The position numbers were made by a program, and so were the translations under genes. A stretch of 12,791 nucleotides of DNA from Anaerolineae bacterium (GTDB lineage Bacteria > Chloroflexota > Anaerolineae > Anaerolineales > Villigracilaceae). Every line of letters starts with the position of its first letter. Position 1 is the stretch's first letter. Under the pieces are notes generated by a model. The model searched no databases. It saw only the letters and a program-made list of their open reading frames with translations, and was not told where the DNA came from. The stretch covers positions 493 to 13,283 of the forward strand of contig PLNY01000434.1 in the NCBI GenBank assembly GCA_003141915.1. Direction: 5' to 3'. This document shows positions 1 to 6,115 of this stretch, piece after piece.

Positions 1-254
1 CCGATCTCGATCAGCCGCTTGATATTCATCTGCTGTTCGCGGCGCAAATCGCCTTCGACTTTATAATTTTTTGATATGAACTCACGCATCGCCGTGACAT
101 CAGCCTCGGTTAAATCCTTGACGCGTGTATCGGGATTCACTTTGGTCGCGGCCAAAACTTCGTGCGCGCGCGTAGGACCGACGCCGAAAAGATACGTCAG
201 GCCAACTTCAACCCGCTTGTTGCGGGGCAGGTCAACACCTTCAATTCTTGCCAT
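1..254 (-). CDS. rpsM: 30S ribosomal protein S13, N-terminal 84 residues (3' end outside window)
   Basis: Small-subunit head protein that contacts the P-site tRNA and the bridges to the large subunit. Translating the minus strand from the ATG at 254 gives MARIEGVDLPRNKRVEVGLT and continues with YLFGVGPTRA and a REFISKNYKVEGDLRREQQMN stretch, the classic S13 N-terminal helix-two-turn-helix fold; the frame stays open to the window edge. A full S13 is about 120 residues, so roughly the last third, including the basic tRNA-contacting tail, lies beyond base 1. It starts 6 bp after the rpmJ stop and is surely cotranscribed with it. Only a weak AGGG precedes the start, so translational coupling to rpmJ is likely. 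No anomalies in the visible part. Confidence 0.97.
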   Translation of the reverse strand, partial: MARIEGVDLPRNKRVEVGLTYLFGVGPTRAHEVLAATKVNPDTRVKDLTEADVTAMREFISKNYKVEGDLRREQQMNIKRLIEI

Positions 255-260
255 AGTCCA

Positions 261-374
261 TTAACCCTGTCGTTGCTTGTGTTTAGGATTTTCGCAAATC
301 ACATATACGTGCCCTTTGCGCCGGACGATACGGCATTTGGCACAGCGCTTGCGAACAGATGGTGAAACTTTCAT
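261..374 (-). CDS. rpmJ: 50S ribosomal protein L36, zinc-binding form
   Basis: Smallest large-subunit protein, located near the base of the L7/L12 stalk. The 37-residue product starts MKVSPSVRKRCAKCRIVRRK and carries the complete zinc set Cys11, Cys14, Cys27 and His32, so it is the zinc-binding (C+) paralog rather than the zinc-free one used under zinc limitation. The ATG at 374 has a strong AAGGAG at 381-386 with 6-base spacing. A sigma-70-like promoter lies just upstream (411-439), so this gene is probably the first of a separately initiated alpha-cluster transcript. Its upstream neighbour is map, not infA, which often sits between them. Length and motifs are normal for the family. Confidence 0.97.
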   Translation of the reverse strand: MKVSPSVRKRCAKCRIVRRKGHVYVICENPKHKQRQG

Positions 375-380
375 GATGCA

Positions 381-386
381 CTCCTT
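381..386 (-). promoter_or_regulatory. Shine-Dalgarno for rpmJ (AAGGAG)
   Basis: On the minus strand AAGGAG is followed by six bases and the rpmJ ATG at 374. It fixes the rpmJ start and shows that the gene is translated on its own rather than by coupling to map, whose stop is 88 bases away. Confidence 0.85.
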
Positions 387-410
387 ACTTCTTCATCAGC
401 CAAAGATGTG

Positions 411-439
411 ATTATACAGGTTATTACTTTTTCCGTCCA
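411..439 (-). promoter_or_regulatory. Predicted sigma-70-type promoter driving rpmJ-rpsM and downstream alpha-cluster genes
   Basis: Reading the minus strand, a perfect TATAAT (-10, bases 416-411) is preceded by exactly 17 bases and then TGGACG (439-434), a 4-of-6 match to TTGACA. The spacer is AT-rich, including GAAAAAGTAATAA. The predicted transcription start would be near base 404, giving a leader of about 30 bases with the rpmJ SD in it. The site lies in the 88-bp gap between map and rpmJ, one of only two gaps above 30 bp in the cluster. This is a sequence-pattern prediction; a perfect -10 with ideal spacing in a gap just ahead of a gene makes it more credible than a random match. Confidence 0.65.
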
Positions 440-462
440 GTATCCGGTCTCGTTTGGACAGG

Positions 463-1233
463 TCATGGGACAGTCAGGATGAGGGGCTCTCCTTCGGTGA
501 CGGCCACGGAATGTTCAAAATGAGCCGTCAATGACTTGTCCGCCGAGACAACCGTCCACTGGTCGCGCAAGGTGCGGGTTTCGTGCGTCCCAACCAAAAC
601 CATCGGTTCGATGGCAATGGTCATTCCGGGACGAAGAGGCATTCCGGTACCCGCCGTGCCATAAAGGGGAACTTGCGGGCCCTCGTGCATCTGCCGTCCC
701 ACACCATGACTGGTGTATTCGCGCGTAACATGCAGGCCGCGGCTTTCCACATAATTTTGAATTGCCGCCGAAATATCACCCGTGCGATTGCCAACGCGCA
801 TCTTATCAATCGCTGCAACCAACGCGCCTTCCGTAATTTCCATCAGGCGCTTCGCCTCTGCGGAAATCTTCCCCACCGCAAAGGTCATTGCCGAGTCAGC
901 CACAAAACCTTCGAATACCGTTCCGCAATCCACAGAGATGATGTCGCCTTCGCGGAGAATCCGCTTCTTGCTCGGAATTCCATGCACCAATTCCTCATTG
1001 ACGCTGGTGCAGATCGAAGCCGGATACGGCGGCTGGCTGTAGCCTTTGAAAGGCGAATAACATCCGTGTTTCTTCAGCACTTCCTCAGCAGCCGCGTTGA
1101 GGTCGGCTGTTGAAACACCGGGCTGTATCATATTTTTCATGGTCGCCAAAATCTCGGCATTGATGCGCCCAGCCTGACGCATGATCTTTATTTCGTCAGG
1201 GCTTTTGATATGGATTTGGCGATCCCAACTCAT
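463..1233 (-). CDS. map: Type I methionine aminopeptidase
   Basis: Cytosolic metalloenzyme that removes the initiator methionine from nascent proteins when the second residue is small. In the 256-residue form used here, the five pita-bread-fold metal ligands are all present: Asp102 (SVDCG), Asp113 (FVADSAM), His176 (SHGVGRQMHEGP), Glu209 (AIEPM) and Glu240 (HFEHSVAV), with the substrate-contacting His84 (ELVHGIP) and His183. It has no N-terminal zinc-finger or SH3-binding extension, so it is the simple bacterial type. Two adjacent ATGs (1236 and 1233) follow a GGAG at 1240-1243; I chose 1233 because its 6-base spacing is better than 3. An in-frame TTG at 1245 overlaps that SD and is unlikely. 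It follows adk by 18 bp and is cotranscribed with secY-adk. Confidence 0.97.
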   Translation of the reverse strand: MSWDRQIHIKSPDEIKIMRQAGRINAEILATMKNMIQPGVSTADLNAAAEEVLKKHGCYSPFKGYSQPPYPASICTSVNEELVHGIPSKKRILREGDIISVDCGTVFEGFVADSAMTFAVGKISAEAKRLMEITEGALVAAIDKMRVGNRTGDISAAIQNYVESRGLHVTREYTSHGVGRQMHEGPQVPLYGTAGTGMPLRPGMTIAIEPMVLVGTHETRTLRDQWTVVSADKSLTAHFEHSVAVTEGEPLILTVP

Positions 1234-1239
1234 CATTGA

Positions 1240-1243
1240 CTCC
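1240..1243 (-). promoter_or_regulatory. Shine-Dalgarno deciding the map start (GGAG)
   Basis: GGAG on the minus strand lies 3 bases before the ATG at 1236 and 6 bases before the ATG at 1233. It also overlaps the upstream in-frame TTG at 1245, which argues against that longer start. Confidence 0.7.
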
Positions 1244-1251
1244 AATGCAAC

Positions 1252-1911
1252 CTATCGCGCAACTTTTCTCGTCACGGATAAAAGCGCACCTGTGACTTTT
1301 TCAATCGGTTGTGTTCCGTCAATTTCGACCAGTTTGTTCTGTGCGCGATAATAATCAATCAACGGCGAGGTTTGTTCGATATAGACTTTGATGCGATTGG
1401 TTACCGTTTCGACCTTATCATCTTCGCGCTGGTAAAGCTCGGAGCCGTCAATATCACATTTGCCGGCAACCTTGGGCGGGTTGAACTTCTCGTGATAAAT
1501 ATGACCGTTCGCCTTGCAGGTCCATCTGCCGCAAATACGTTCAATCAACACCTTCGGGTCGGCATTGATAAACGGAACGAGGTCAACATCACCTTTGAAA
1601 CCGGCGAGCATTTTGTGTAGCGCCTCGGCCTGGGCCGGGGTACGGGGAAAGCCGTCCAAAATGGCGCCCGCTTTGCAGTCCGGACGGGCGAGGCGGTCTT
1701 TAATCATGGCGACCGTTACATCATCAGGAACCAGTTCGCCTTTATCCATATAAGACTTGGCCAGCTTGCCAAGTTCCGTTTGATTTTTAAAGTTCTCGCG
1801 AAAGAGATCGCCGGAAGAAACATGGACCAGGCCAGTTTGTTCGGCAAGGGTTTTTGCCTGCGTGCCTTTGCCTACGCCGGGAGGTCCTAGTAGAACGATG
1901 TAAGTAGACAA
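1252..1911 (-). CDS. adk: Adenylate kinase (long form, atypical LID tetrad)
   Basis: Interconverts ATP + AMP and 2 ADP, setting cellular adenylate charge. The 219 residues show the P-loop GPPGVGKGT (9-17), the AMP-binding segment with SSGDLFREN (32-40), DGFPRTPAQAEAL (86-98), the long LID domain from GRW (128) to QRED (161-164), and the arginine region TNRIKVYIEQTSPL. The LID has the length of zinc-type enzymes, but the four positions that normally bind zinc read Cys132, Asn135, Cys152, Asp155, which is neither the usual CCCC/CCCD nor the His-Ser-Asp-Thr hydrogen-bond set; an extra Cys127 is nearby. The start is TTG at 1911, supported by AAGGA at 1919-1923 with 7-base spacing; no ATG lies close enough upstream of the P-loop strand. 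It sits 25 bp after secY, the usual secY-adk-map order. Confidence 0.97.
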   Translation of the reverse strand: MSTYIVLLGPPGVGKGTQAKTLAEQTGLVHVSSGDLFRENFKNQTELGKLAKSYMDKGELVPDDVTVAMIKDRLARPDCKAGAILDGFPRTPAQAEALHKMLAGFKGDVDLVPFINADPKVLIERICGRWTCKANGHIYHEKFNPPKVAGKCDIDGSELYQREDDKVETVTNRIKVYIEQTSPLIDYYRAQNKLVEIDGTQPIEKVTGALLSVTRKVAR

Positions 1912-1918
1912 GTTTCGA

Positions 1919-1923
1919 TCCTT
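1919..1923 (-). promoter_or_regulatory. Shine-Dalgarno supporting the TTG start of adk
   Basis: AAGGA on the minus strand lies 7 bases before TTG at 1911, and a second AAGG (1924-1927) adjoins it. The protein from this TTG begins STYIVLLGPPG after the initiator, the right distance from the P-loop, so the rare start codon is well supported. Confidence 0.75.
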
Positions 1924-1936
1924 CCTTGATTTTGGT

Positions 1937-3319
1937 TTAGCGCACCAACAAAGAATCTTGATAGCCGTGCAGTTTCATCTCGGCTTCAATATTCAAGAAG
2001 GTATCGCGGACCACGCCGACCACGATGAGCAAACCTGCCGAGGAAATTAGGAACAAGCCGGTTGAAGAGGATGCCTGACCGATTCCAAACGCCTTCAGCA
2101 AGAGACTTAGCAGGAATGGCAACGCGGCCACAACTCCGAGGAAAAATGCACCCGGGAATGTAATACGCCCTTGAACTTTATTCAGATACTTCTGGGTCGC
2201 TTCGCCGGCATGAACGCCGGGGATTTGCGCTCCCTGTTTCTTCAAATTATCGCCATAGTTTTGTTGTTCAAACAAAACGGATGTGTAGAAGAACGTGAAC
2301 GACACCACCATGAGGAAATACAAGAGCCAATACACCCAGTTACTTGAACCCGTTCCACCGCCCAGGGTATTTTGCACAGAAAGAGCAAACGCTTTTATAC
2401 CTGCATTGGCAGACTGCGTAAAATAGCTGGCAATGATCGCCGGAAATTGCAGAATGGCGCTCGCAAAGATCAGCGGGATCATTCCCGCGAGATTCACCAT
2501 CAGTGGAAGCGTACCTTTGACCGGCATGGACATGCGGTTGCCCATCCGGCGTCCCGGATACATGACCGGCACATTGCGGCGTCCCTGCTGGATAAAGACG
2601 ATCGCATAGATCGTCGCGACAATCACAATAATGGTAAATATCAGCAGGAACCATCGATCTTGTTGGTCACTCATCATGCCGTAAAGACTGGCCGGCATAC
2701 GGGCAACGATGCCCGCAAATATCACCAGCGAAAGCCCCTGTCCGCGAATTCCATACTCCGAGATCAACTCACCGAGCCAGATGGCAAACATCGTACCGGC
2801 GGTCATCACCAAGAGAATGGTCAATGAAGGGAGCCATAAATCACTGCTGAAGCCAAAGGGCACAATCGCTCCCTGTTGCGCTTGAATGGAGAGTGAATTG
2901 AAGATGTTGATCTGCCCTACGGCCGACAGTGCCGCCATCGGCACGGCGAGGAAATACGTCCAGCGTTCCATCCACTTCTGGCCCTCGCGCGGGTCTTCCT
3001 GCATCCGGCGTTGGAGCGCGGGAATGATCGGGATCAACAATTGCAAAATGATCTGCGCCGTGATGTACGGGTAAACGCCCATCGAAAGCAGAGAGAAGTT
3101 GGTTACCGTGCCGCCTGATAATAGATCAAGAAAGCCAAGAAAGCCGGCACTCGAAGCGGCGCTCGCCCGGAAAGCCTTCAGAGCGACAAAATTAATTCCG
3201 GGCACAGGCACGTCGGCGCAAACGCGATAGAGGGCGAGAATAAAAAACGTAATCAGCAACTTGCGCCGAATGTCTTCCGACTTCCAAAGGTAACGCCAAC
3301 CCGAAAACGATGATTTCAT
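1937..3319 (-). CDS. secY: Protein translocase channel subunit SecY
   Basis: Central channel of the SecYEG translocon in the cytoplasmic membrane; passes unfolded proteins out and lets membrane segments exit sideways. The 460 residues give about ten membrane segments: near 20-38, 75-95, 120-138, 165-185, 196-214, 223-244, 270-296, 328-348, 390-408 and 421-437. Family signatures include the PVPGIN plug entrance (38-43), NFSLLSMGVYPYITAQIILQLL (74-95), the basic cytosolic loop QQGRRNVPV (244-252), and the long conserved cytosolic loop ending GRITFPGAFFLG. The C-terminus HGYQDSLLVR is normal. ATG at 3319 has GAGGAG with 7-base spacing to the GGAG core. It follows rplO by 19 bp, so the channel is made in step with ribosomes, as in most bacteria. 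No truncation or shift. Confidence 0.98.
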   Translation of the reverse strand: MKSSFSGWRYLWKSEDIRRKLLITFFILALYRVCADVPVPGINFVALKAFRASAASSAGFLGFLDLLSGGTVTNFSLLSMGVYPYITAQIILQLLIPIIPALQRRMQEDPREGQKWMERWTYFLAVPMAALSAVGQINIFNSLSIQAQQGAIVPFGFSSDLWLPSLTILLVMTAGTMFAIWLGELISEYGIRGQGLSLVIFAGIVARMPASLYGMMSDQQDRWFLLIFTIIVIVATIYAIVFIQQGRRNVPVMYPGRRMGNRMSMPVKGTLPLMVNLAGMIPLIFASAILQFPAIIASYFTQSANAGIKAFALSVQNTLGGGTGSSNWVYWLLYFLMVVSFTFFYTSVLFEQQNYGDNLKKQGAQIPGVHAGEATQKYLNKVQGRITFPGAFFLGVVAALPFLLSLLLKAFGIGQASSSTGLFLISSAGLLIVVGVVRDTFLNIEAEMKLHGYQDSLLVR

Positions 3320-3338
3320 CAGAAATCTCCTCGCTGGA

Positions 3339-3794
3339 TCATTGGATCAATTCCACAGAACCGCCGGCTTTTTCGATCTTGGATTTGGCGCTGGCACTGA
3401 CGCGTTGAACTTTCACTTTGAGCGCGACTTTCAAATCGCCGCGTCCCAAAACAACAACCGGGTCGCGCGGATCTCGAAGCAGGTGCGCGGCTTCGAGCGA
3501 TTCCAAGGTTACATCCGCATCAGACTTAAATGCTTCCGACAATTGATCCAGATTGATTTCGTTATACGTCACTTGATTCGGCGGAGTAAATCCTTCACCG
3601 CGTATGAATGGCAGTCGGCGATAGAACGGAAGATTTCCGCCTTGGGCGTAGATGCGGCCGCCTTCGCCGGAGCGTGCGCCCTGGCCCTTGGTGCCGCGGC
3701 CGGCAGTTTTTCCCTGGCCGGCAGATGGGCCGCGTCCCACGCGTTTACGATTTTTCTTCGAGCCCGGATTGGGCACAAGTTCATGGATTTTCAT
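3339..3794 (-). CDS. rplO: 50S ribosomal protein L15
   Basis: Late-assembling large-subunit protein with a long extended N-terminal arm that threads into 23S rRNA. The 151 residues open MKIHELVPNPGSKKNRKRVG and continue with the glycine/arginine-rich arm GRGPSAGQGKTAGRGTKGQG (20-39), then the conserved GGNLPFYRRLPFIRGEGFTPP segment (52-72) and a globular C-terminal domain with VVVLGRGDLKVALKVKVQRVSASAKSKIEKAGG. Length is normal (about 145-150). It starts 6 bp after the rpmD stop with only a weak AGG ahead of the ATG, so coupling to rpmD translation is likely; secY follows, the usual spc order. Confidence 0.97.
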   Translation of the reverse strand: MKIHELVPNPGSKKNRKRVGRGPSAGQGKTAGRGTKGQGARSGEGGRIYAQGGNLPFYRRLPFIRGEGFTPPNQVTYNEINLDQLSEAFKSDADVTLESLEAAHLLRDPRDPVVVLGRGDLKVALKVKVQRVSASAKSKIEKAGGSVELIQ

Positions 3795-3800
3795 TGCAAC

Positions 3801-3998
3801 CTACTCTTCGATCTTCAGAAGATGAATTACTTTATTTAACATTCCGCGCAGGGCCGGAGTATCCTTATGTTCAATCGTTTGATGCATACGACGCAGGCCC
3901 AGGGCAAACACTGTTTCCTTCTGATCCTTGGTATATCCAATCGGACTGCGGACCAGCGTCACGCGGATCGTCTTGCCTGTTATTTCCTTCTTAGGCAT
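3801..3998 (-). CDS. rpmD: 50S ribosomal protein L30
   Basis: Small two-layer alpha/beta large-subunit protein. The 65 residues carry the L30 core KTIRVTLVRSPIGYTKDQKETVFALGLRRMHQTIEHKDTPALRGMLNKVIHLLKIE. It is a few residues longer than the common 58-60 because of the N-terminal MPKKEITG. The ATG at 3998 lies inside rpsE (8-bp overlap, ATGCCTAA), with GGAGG at 4006-4010 and 7-base spacing inside the last rpsE codons. This nested start implies translation coupled to S5, and explains why the start cannot be moved without losing a perfect SD. Confidence 0.96.
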   Translation of the reverse strand: MPKKEITGKTIRVTLVRSPIGYTKDQKETVFALGLRRMHQTIEHKDTPALRGMLNKVIHLLKIEE

Positions 3999-4545
3999 GT
4001 TGTTTCCTCCGTTCCCAGAACGGCAACAACTCTTCCACCTTCTTGCCGCGGCGGGCTGCTTCGACTTGAACAGACTTCAAACCATTCAAAGCCGCGAAAG
4101 TTGCCATCACCACATTCAGAACATTGGCGGAGCCCATGGATTTGGTGAGAATATCGCGTACGCCGGCGACTTCCAAAACGGCGCGCACGCCGCCAGCCGC
4201 GATGACGCCCGTACCGGGGGAGGCCGGCTTCAAGAAGACGCGCGCCCCGCCAACGATCCCGAGCGATTCGTGCGGGATGGTTGTTCCCGATAGATTCATC
4301 AAGTGAAGATTCTTTCGCGCGCGTTCAGAGGCTTTACGCATCGCATCAGGCACGGCATTGGCTTTACCGCTTCCCATACCGACTGTTCCCTTTTTATCGC
4401 CGACGACAACCGTCACGCGAAACCGAAAGCGGCGGCCGCCCTTGACCACTTTGGCGACGCGGGCAATTTCGATCACGCGCTCTTCAAAGGCATCCTGTTG
4501 TTCATATTGTTGTTGCTGTTCAGCAACTATTTCTACATCTGCCAT
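3991..4545 (-). CDS. rpsE: 30S ribosomal protein S5
   Basis: Small-subunit protein at the body-head junction, important for decoding accuracy, mRNA entry and spectinomycin sensitivity. The 184 residues include the S5 dsRBD-like domain with the KVVKGGRRF loop (33-40), where spectinomycin-resistance changes occur in other species (it looks wild-type here), then VGDKKGTVGMGSGKANAVPDAMRKA (48-72) and the C-terminal lobe with PASPGTGVIAAGGVRAVLEVAGVRDILTKSMGS. The N-terminus has a glutamine-rich run (EQQQQYEQQD, 9-18), a low-complexity leader ahead of the fold. The ATG at 4545 has GGAG with 5-base spacing; rplR ends 17 bp upstream. The last codons contain the SD and start codon of rpmD. Confidence 0.97.
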   Translation of the reverse strand: MADVEIVAEQQQQYEQQDAFEERVIEIARVAKVVKGGRRFRFRVTVVVGDKKGTVGMGSGKANAVPDAMRKASERARKNLHLMNLSGTTIPHESLGIVGGARVFLKPASPGTGVIAAGGVRAVLEVAGVRDILTKSMGSANVLNVVMATFAALNGLKSVQVEAARRGKKVEELLPFWERRKQHA

Positions 4546-4562
4546 GTCAACTCCATGTCGGC

Positions 4563-4928
4563 CTAGAACTGCAGGCCGCCTTCCCGCGCCCCATCGGCCA
4601 GCGCCTTGACGCGTCCCATATATTTGAAGCCGCCGCGGTCGAACACAACCGCAGTAATCCCTTTGTTCTTGGCGCGTTCAGCCACCATCTTACCAACCAG
4701 TTTGGCTTGCTCGGATTTCTTCTTATCCTTCACCTGATCGCGCAATTCCTTGTCCACCGAGGATGCCGAAGCCAGCGTATGACCGGCGGCATCATCAATG
4801 ACCTGCGCGTAAATCTCCGTGACACTTCGGAAAACAGCCAGCCGCGGACGCTGGGCAGTACCAGCCAAATTTAAACGCACGCGCATGTGGCGTCGCTTGC
4901 GGGCAATAGAACGATTATTGTTAGCCAT
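4563..4928 (-). CDS. rplR: 50S ribosomal protein L18
   Basis: 5S rRNA-binding protein of the central protuberance, working with L5. The 121 residues contain a basic N-terminus (RSIARKRRHMRVRLNLAGTAQ), the conserved RPRLAVFRSVTEIYAQVIDD (27-46), TLASASSVDKELR, VGKMVAERAKNKGITAVVFDRGGFKYMGRVKALADGAREGGLQF; the C-terminal signature is intact and length is normal (about 120). The start is only 2 bp after the rplF stop. The nearest SD-like GGGAG is 13 bases away within rplF, so coupling to rplF translation is probable. It precedes rpsE in the usual spc order. Confidence 0.97.
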   Translation of the reverse strand: MANNNRSIARKRRHMRVRLNLAGTAQRPRLAVFRSVTEIYAQVIDDAAGHTLASASSVDKELRDQVKDKKKSEQAKLVGKMVAERAKNKGITAVVFDRGGFKYMGRVKALADGAREGGLQF

Positions 4929-4930
4929 GC

Positions 4931-5482
4931 TTACTTCGCAGCTCCCTTCCCAGCTTTTCCGGCTTTATGGCGAATATGTTCACCCAGGTAATGCAGACCT
5001 TTGCCATGATAAGGTTCGGGCGGGCGAACTTTACGAATATTGGCTGCAACCTGACCCACCAGTTCTTTATCAAAACCCAGCACTTTGATCTGACGAGTCT
5101 TTAGATCAGTCTCAAAGGATATTCCAGCCGGCGGTTCAATCTTGACCGGATGCGAATACCCGACAAACAACGAAAGATTCTTTCCTTCCATCTCAGCGCG
5201 GTACCCCACGCCTTCAATTTCCAGCACGGTTTCAAAGCCCTTGCTGACGCCATGCACCATATTGGCAAGCAAGGCGCGCGTGGTGCCATGTAAGGCGCGC
5301 TCGAGCGCATCGTCAGATTTCCGCGTGATGACCAGTTGATTGTTCTCCATCTTGATCTCGACCATCGGGGAGAACCCACGCTGGAGTTCACCCTTCGGGC
5401 CTTTCACGCGGACATTCAATCCTTTAACATCCACTTGAACACCGCTCGGAATTTCGACCGGTAATCTTCCAATACGAGACAC
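4931..5482 (-). CDS. rplF: 50S ribosomal protein L6 (GTG start)
   Basis: Large-subunit protein near the factor-binding site and sarcin-ricin loop, made of two repeated alpha/beta domains. The 183 residues start SRIGRLPVEIPSGVQVDVKG after the initiator, with VRVKGPKGELQR in the first domain and the second-domain signature LEIEGVGYRAEMEGKNLSLFVGYSHPVKIEPPAG, ending KVRPPEPYHGKGLHYLGEHIRHKAGKAGKGAAK, the normal L6 terminus. The initiation codon is GTG at 5482, confirmed by a perfect GGAGGT at 5488-5493 with 5-base spacing and by the canonical SRIG N-terminus. It follows rpsH by 17 bp. Confidence 0.98.
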   Translation of the reverse strand: MSRIGRLPVEIPSGVQVDVKGLNVRVKGPKGELQRGFSPMVEIKMENNQLVITRKSDDALERALHGTTRALLANMVHGVSKGFETVLEIEGVGYRAEMEGKNLSLFVGYSHPVKIEPPAGISFETDLKTRQIKVLGFDKELVGQVAANIRKVRPPEPYHGKGLHYLGEHIRHKAGKAGKGAAK

Positions 5483-5487
5483 TTTTT

Positions 5488-5493
5488 ACCTCC
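5488..5493 (-). promoter_or_regulatory. Strong Shine-Dalgarno supporting the rplF GTG start (GGAGGT)
   Basis: GGAGGT on the minus strand is followed by five A residues and GTG at 5482. The near-perfect SD compensates for the weaker start codon and decides the start. Confidence 0.85.
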
Positions 5494-5499
5494 TGCTTT

Positions 5500-5913
5500 C
5501 TACCAGACCTTGCAAAGGATCTCGCCGCCCACGCCCAATTGTCGAGCGCGCGCACCGGTCATCACGCCTTTTGGCGTGGATAGAATCGCGACACCTAAGC
5601 CTGATAACACCCAGGGAATTTCCTTCTTATTGGTGTAGACCCGGCGCCCCGGAGTGCTGACGCGCTCGATGCCGCTTAATACCGGCTTCCGCTCGCGGCG
5701 TTCGCCGATGTATTTGATCTTCAGGCGCAGAACCTTAAAATTGGCCTTTTCGCCATCTACTACTTCAAAGCTCTCAAGGAAACCTTCGTCCTTTAAAATC
5801 TTTGCAATCTCAGCTTTTATACTGGAACTGGGCATTGCGATCTGGGACTGCCCGGCCATTACCGCGTTGCGAACGCGGGTCAACATATCAGCAATCGGAT
5901 CATTAACACTCAT
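5500..5913 (-). CDS. rpsH: 30S ribosomal protein S8
   Basis: Primary 16S rRNA-binding protein of the small-subunit platform; in E. coli it also represses spc-operon translation by binding its own mRNA. The 137 residues start MSVNDPIADMLTRVRNAVMA and end with the family signature ILSTPKGVMTGARARQLGVGGEILCKVW, in which the STPKGVMT loop contacts rRNA. Slightly longer than the common 130-133. ATG at 5913 has GGAGGT with 5-base spacing; rpsN ends 13 bp upstream. I do not see an obvious S8-binding mimic in the rplX-rplE junction where E. coli has one, but I could not fold the RNA. Confidence 0.97.
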   Translation of the reverse strand: MSVNDPIADMLTRVRNAVMAGQSQIAMPSSSIKAEIAKILKDEGFLESFEVVDGEKANFKVLRLKIKYIGERRERKPVLSGIERVSTPGRRVYTNKKEIPWVLSGLGVAILSTPKGVMTGARARQLGVGGEILCKVW

Positions 5914-5926
5914 GATCTACCTCCAC

Positions 5927-6109
5927 CTACCAGGATGCCTTGACGACGCCGGGCACTTTACCCTGCAAAGCCAGTTCACGGAAGCAGATACGGCACAGAC
6001 CGAACCGGCGGATATATCCGCGCGGGCGTCCGCAACGCTGACAGCGGTTGCGCACCTGAACGGCCTTACGCCGACGGAGTTCACGATATTGCATGCATTT
6101 CTTCGCCAT
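5927..6109 (-). CDS. rpsN: 30S ribosomal protein S14, short zinc-binding type
   Basis: Small-subunit head protein, assembled late beside S3, S10 and S19. The 60-residue product is the short type with a complete zinc knuckle: Cys23 and Cys26 (RCQRCGRPRG) and Cys39 and Cys42 (GLCRICFRE), ending GVVKASW. This form is typical of Firmicutes, Thermus and Chloroflexota rather than the roughly 100-residue zinc-free form of E. coli. It lies between rplE and rpsH, the standard spc place; the start is 6 bp after the rplE stop, with GGAAGG further back in rplE. The N-terminus MAKKCMQYRE carries an extra Cys5 that is not part of the usual zinc set. Confidence 0.97.
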   Translation of the reverse strand: MAKKCMQYRELRRRKAVQVRNRCQRCGRPRGYIRRFGLCRICFRELALQGKVPGVVKASW

Positions 6110-6115
6110 ACCTTA

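Noticed and set aside
433..465. Possible terminator hairpin after map (CTGTCCA pairing with TGGACGG).
   Set aside because: The stem is 7 bp with one G-U pair and a 15-base loop, and is followed by A residues rather than U; one arm is the -35 box of the predicted promoter.
583..1113. Open frame of 176 codons on the plus strand opposite map.
   Set aside because: All five metal ligands and the rest of the fold of methionine aminopeptidase are encoded on the other strand; this one has no SD or domain.
2340..2654. 104-codon minus-strand frame within secY in another frame.
   Set aside because: It is inside the certain secY reading frame, Cys/His-rich only because of the shift, and lacks an SD.
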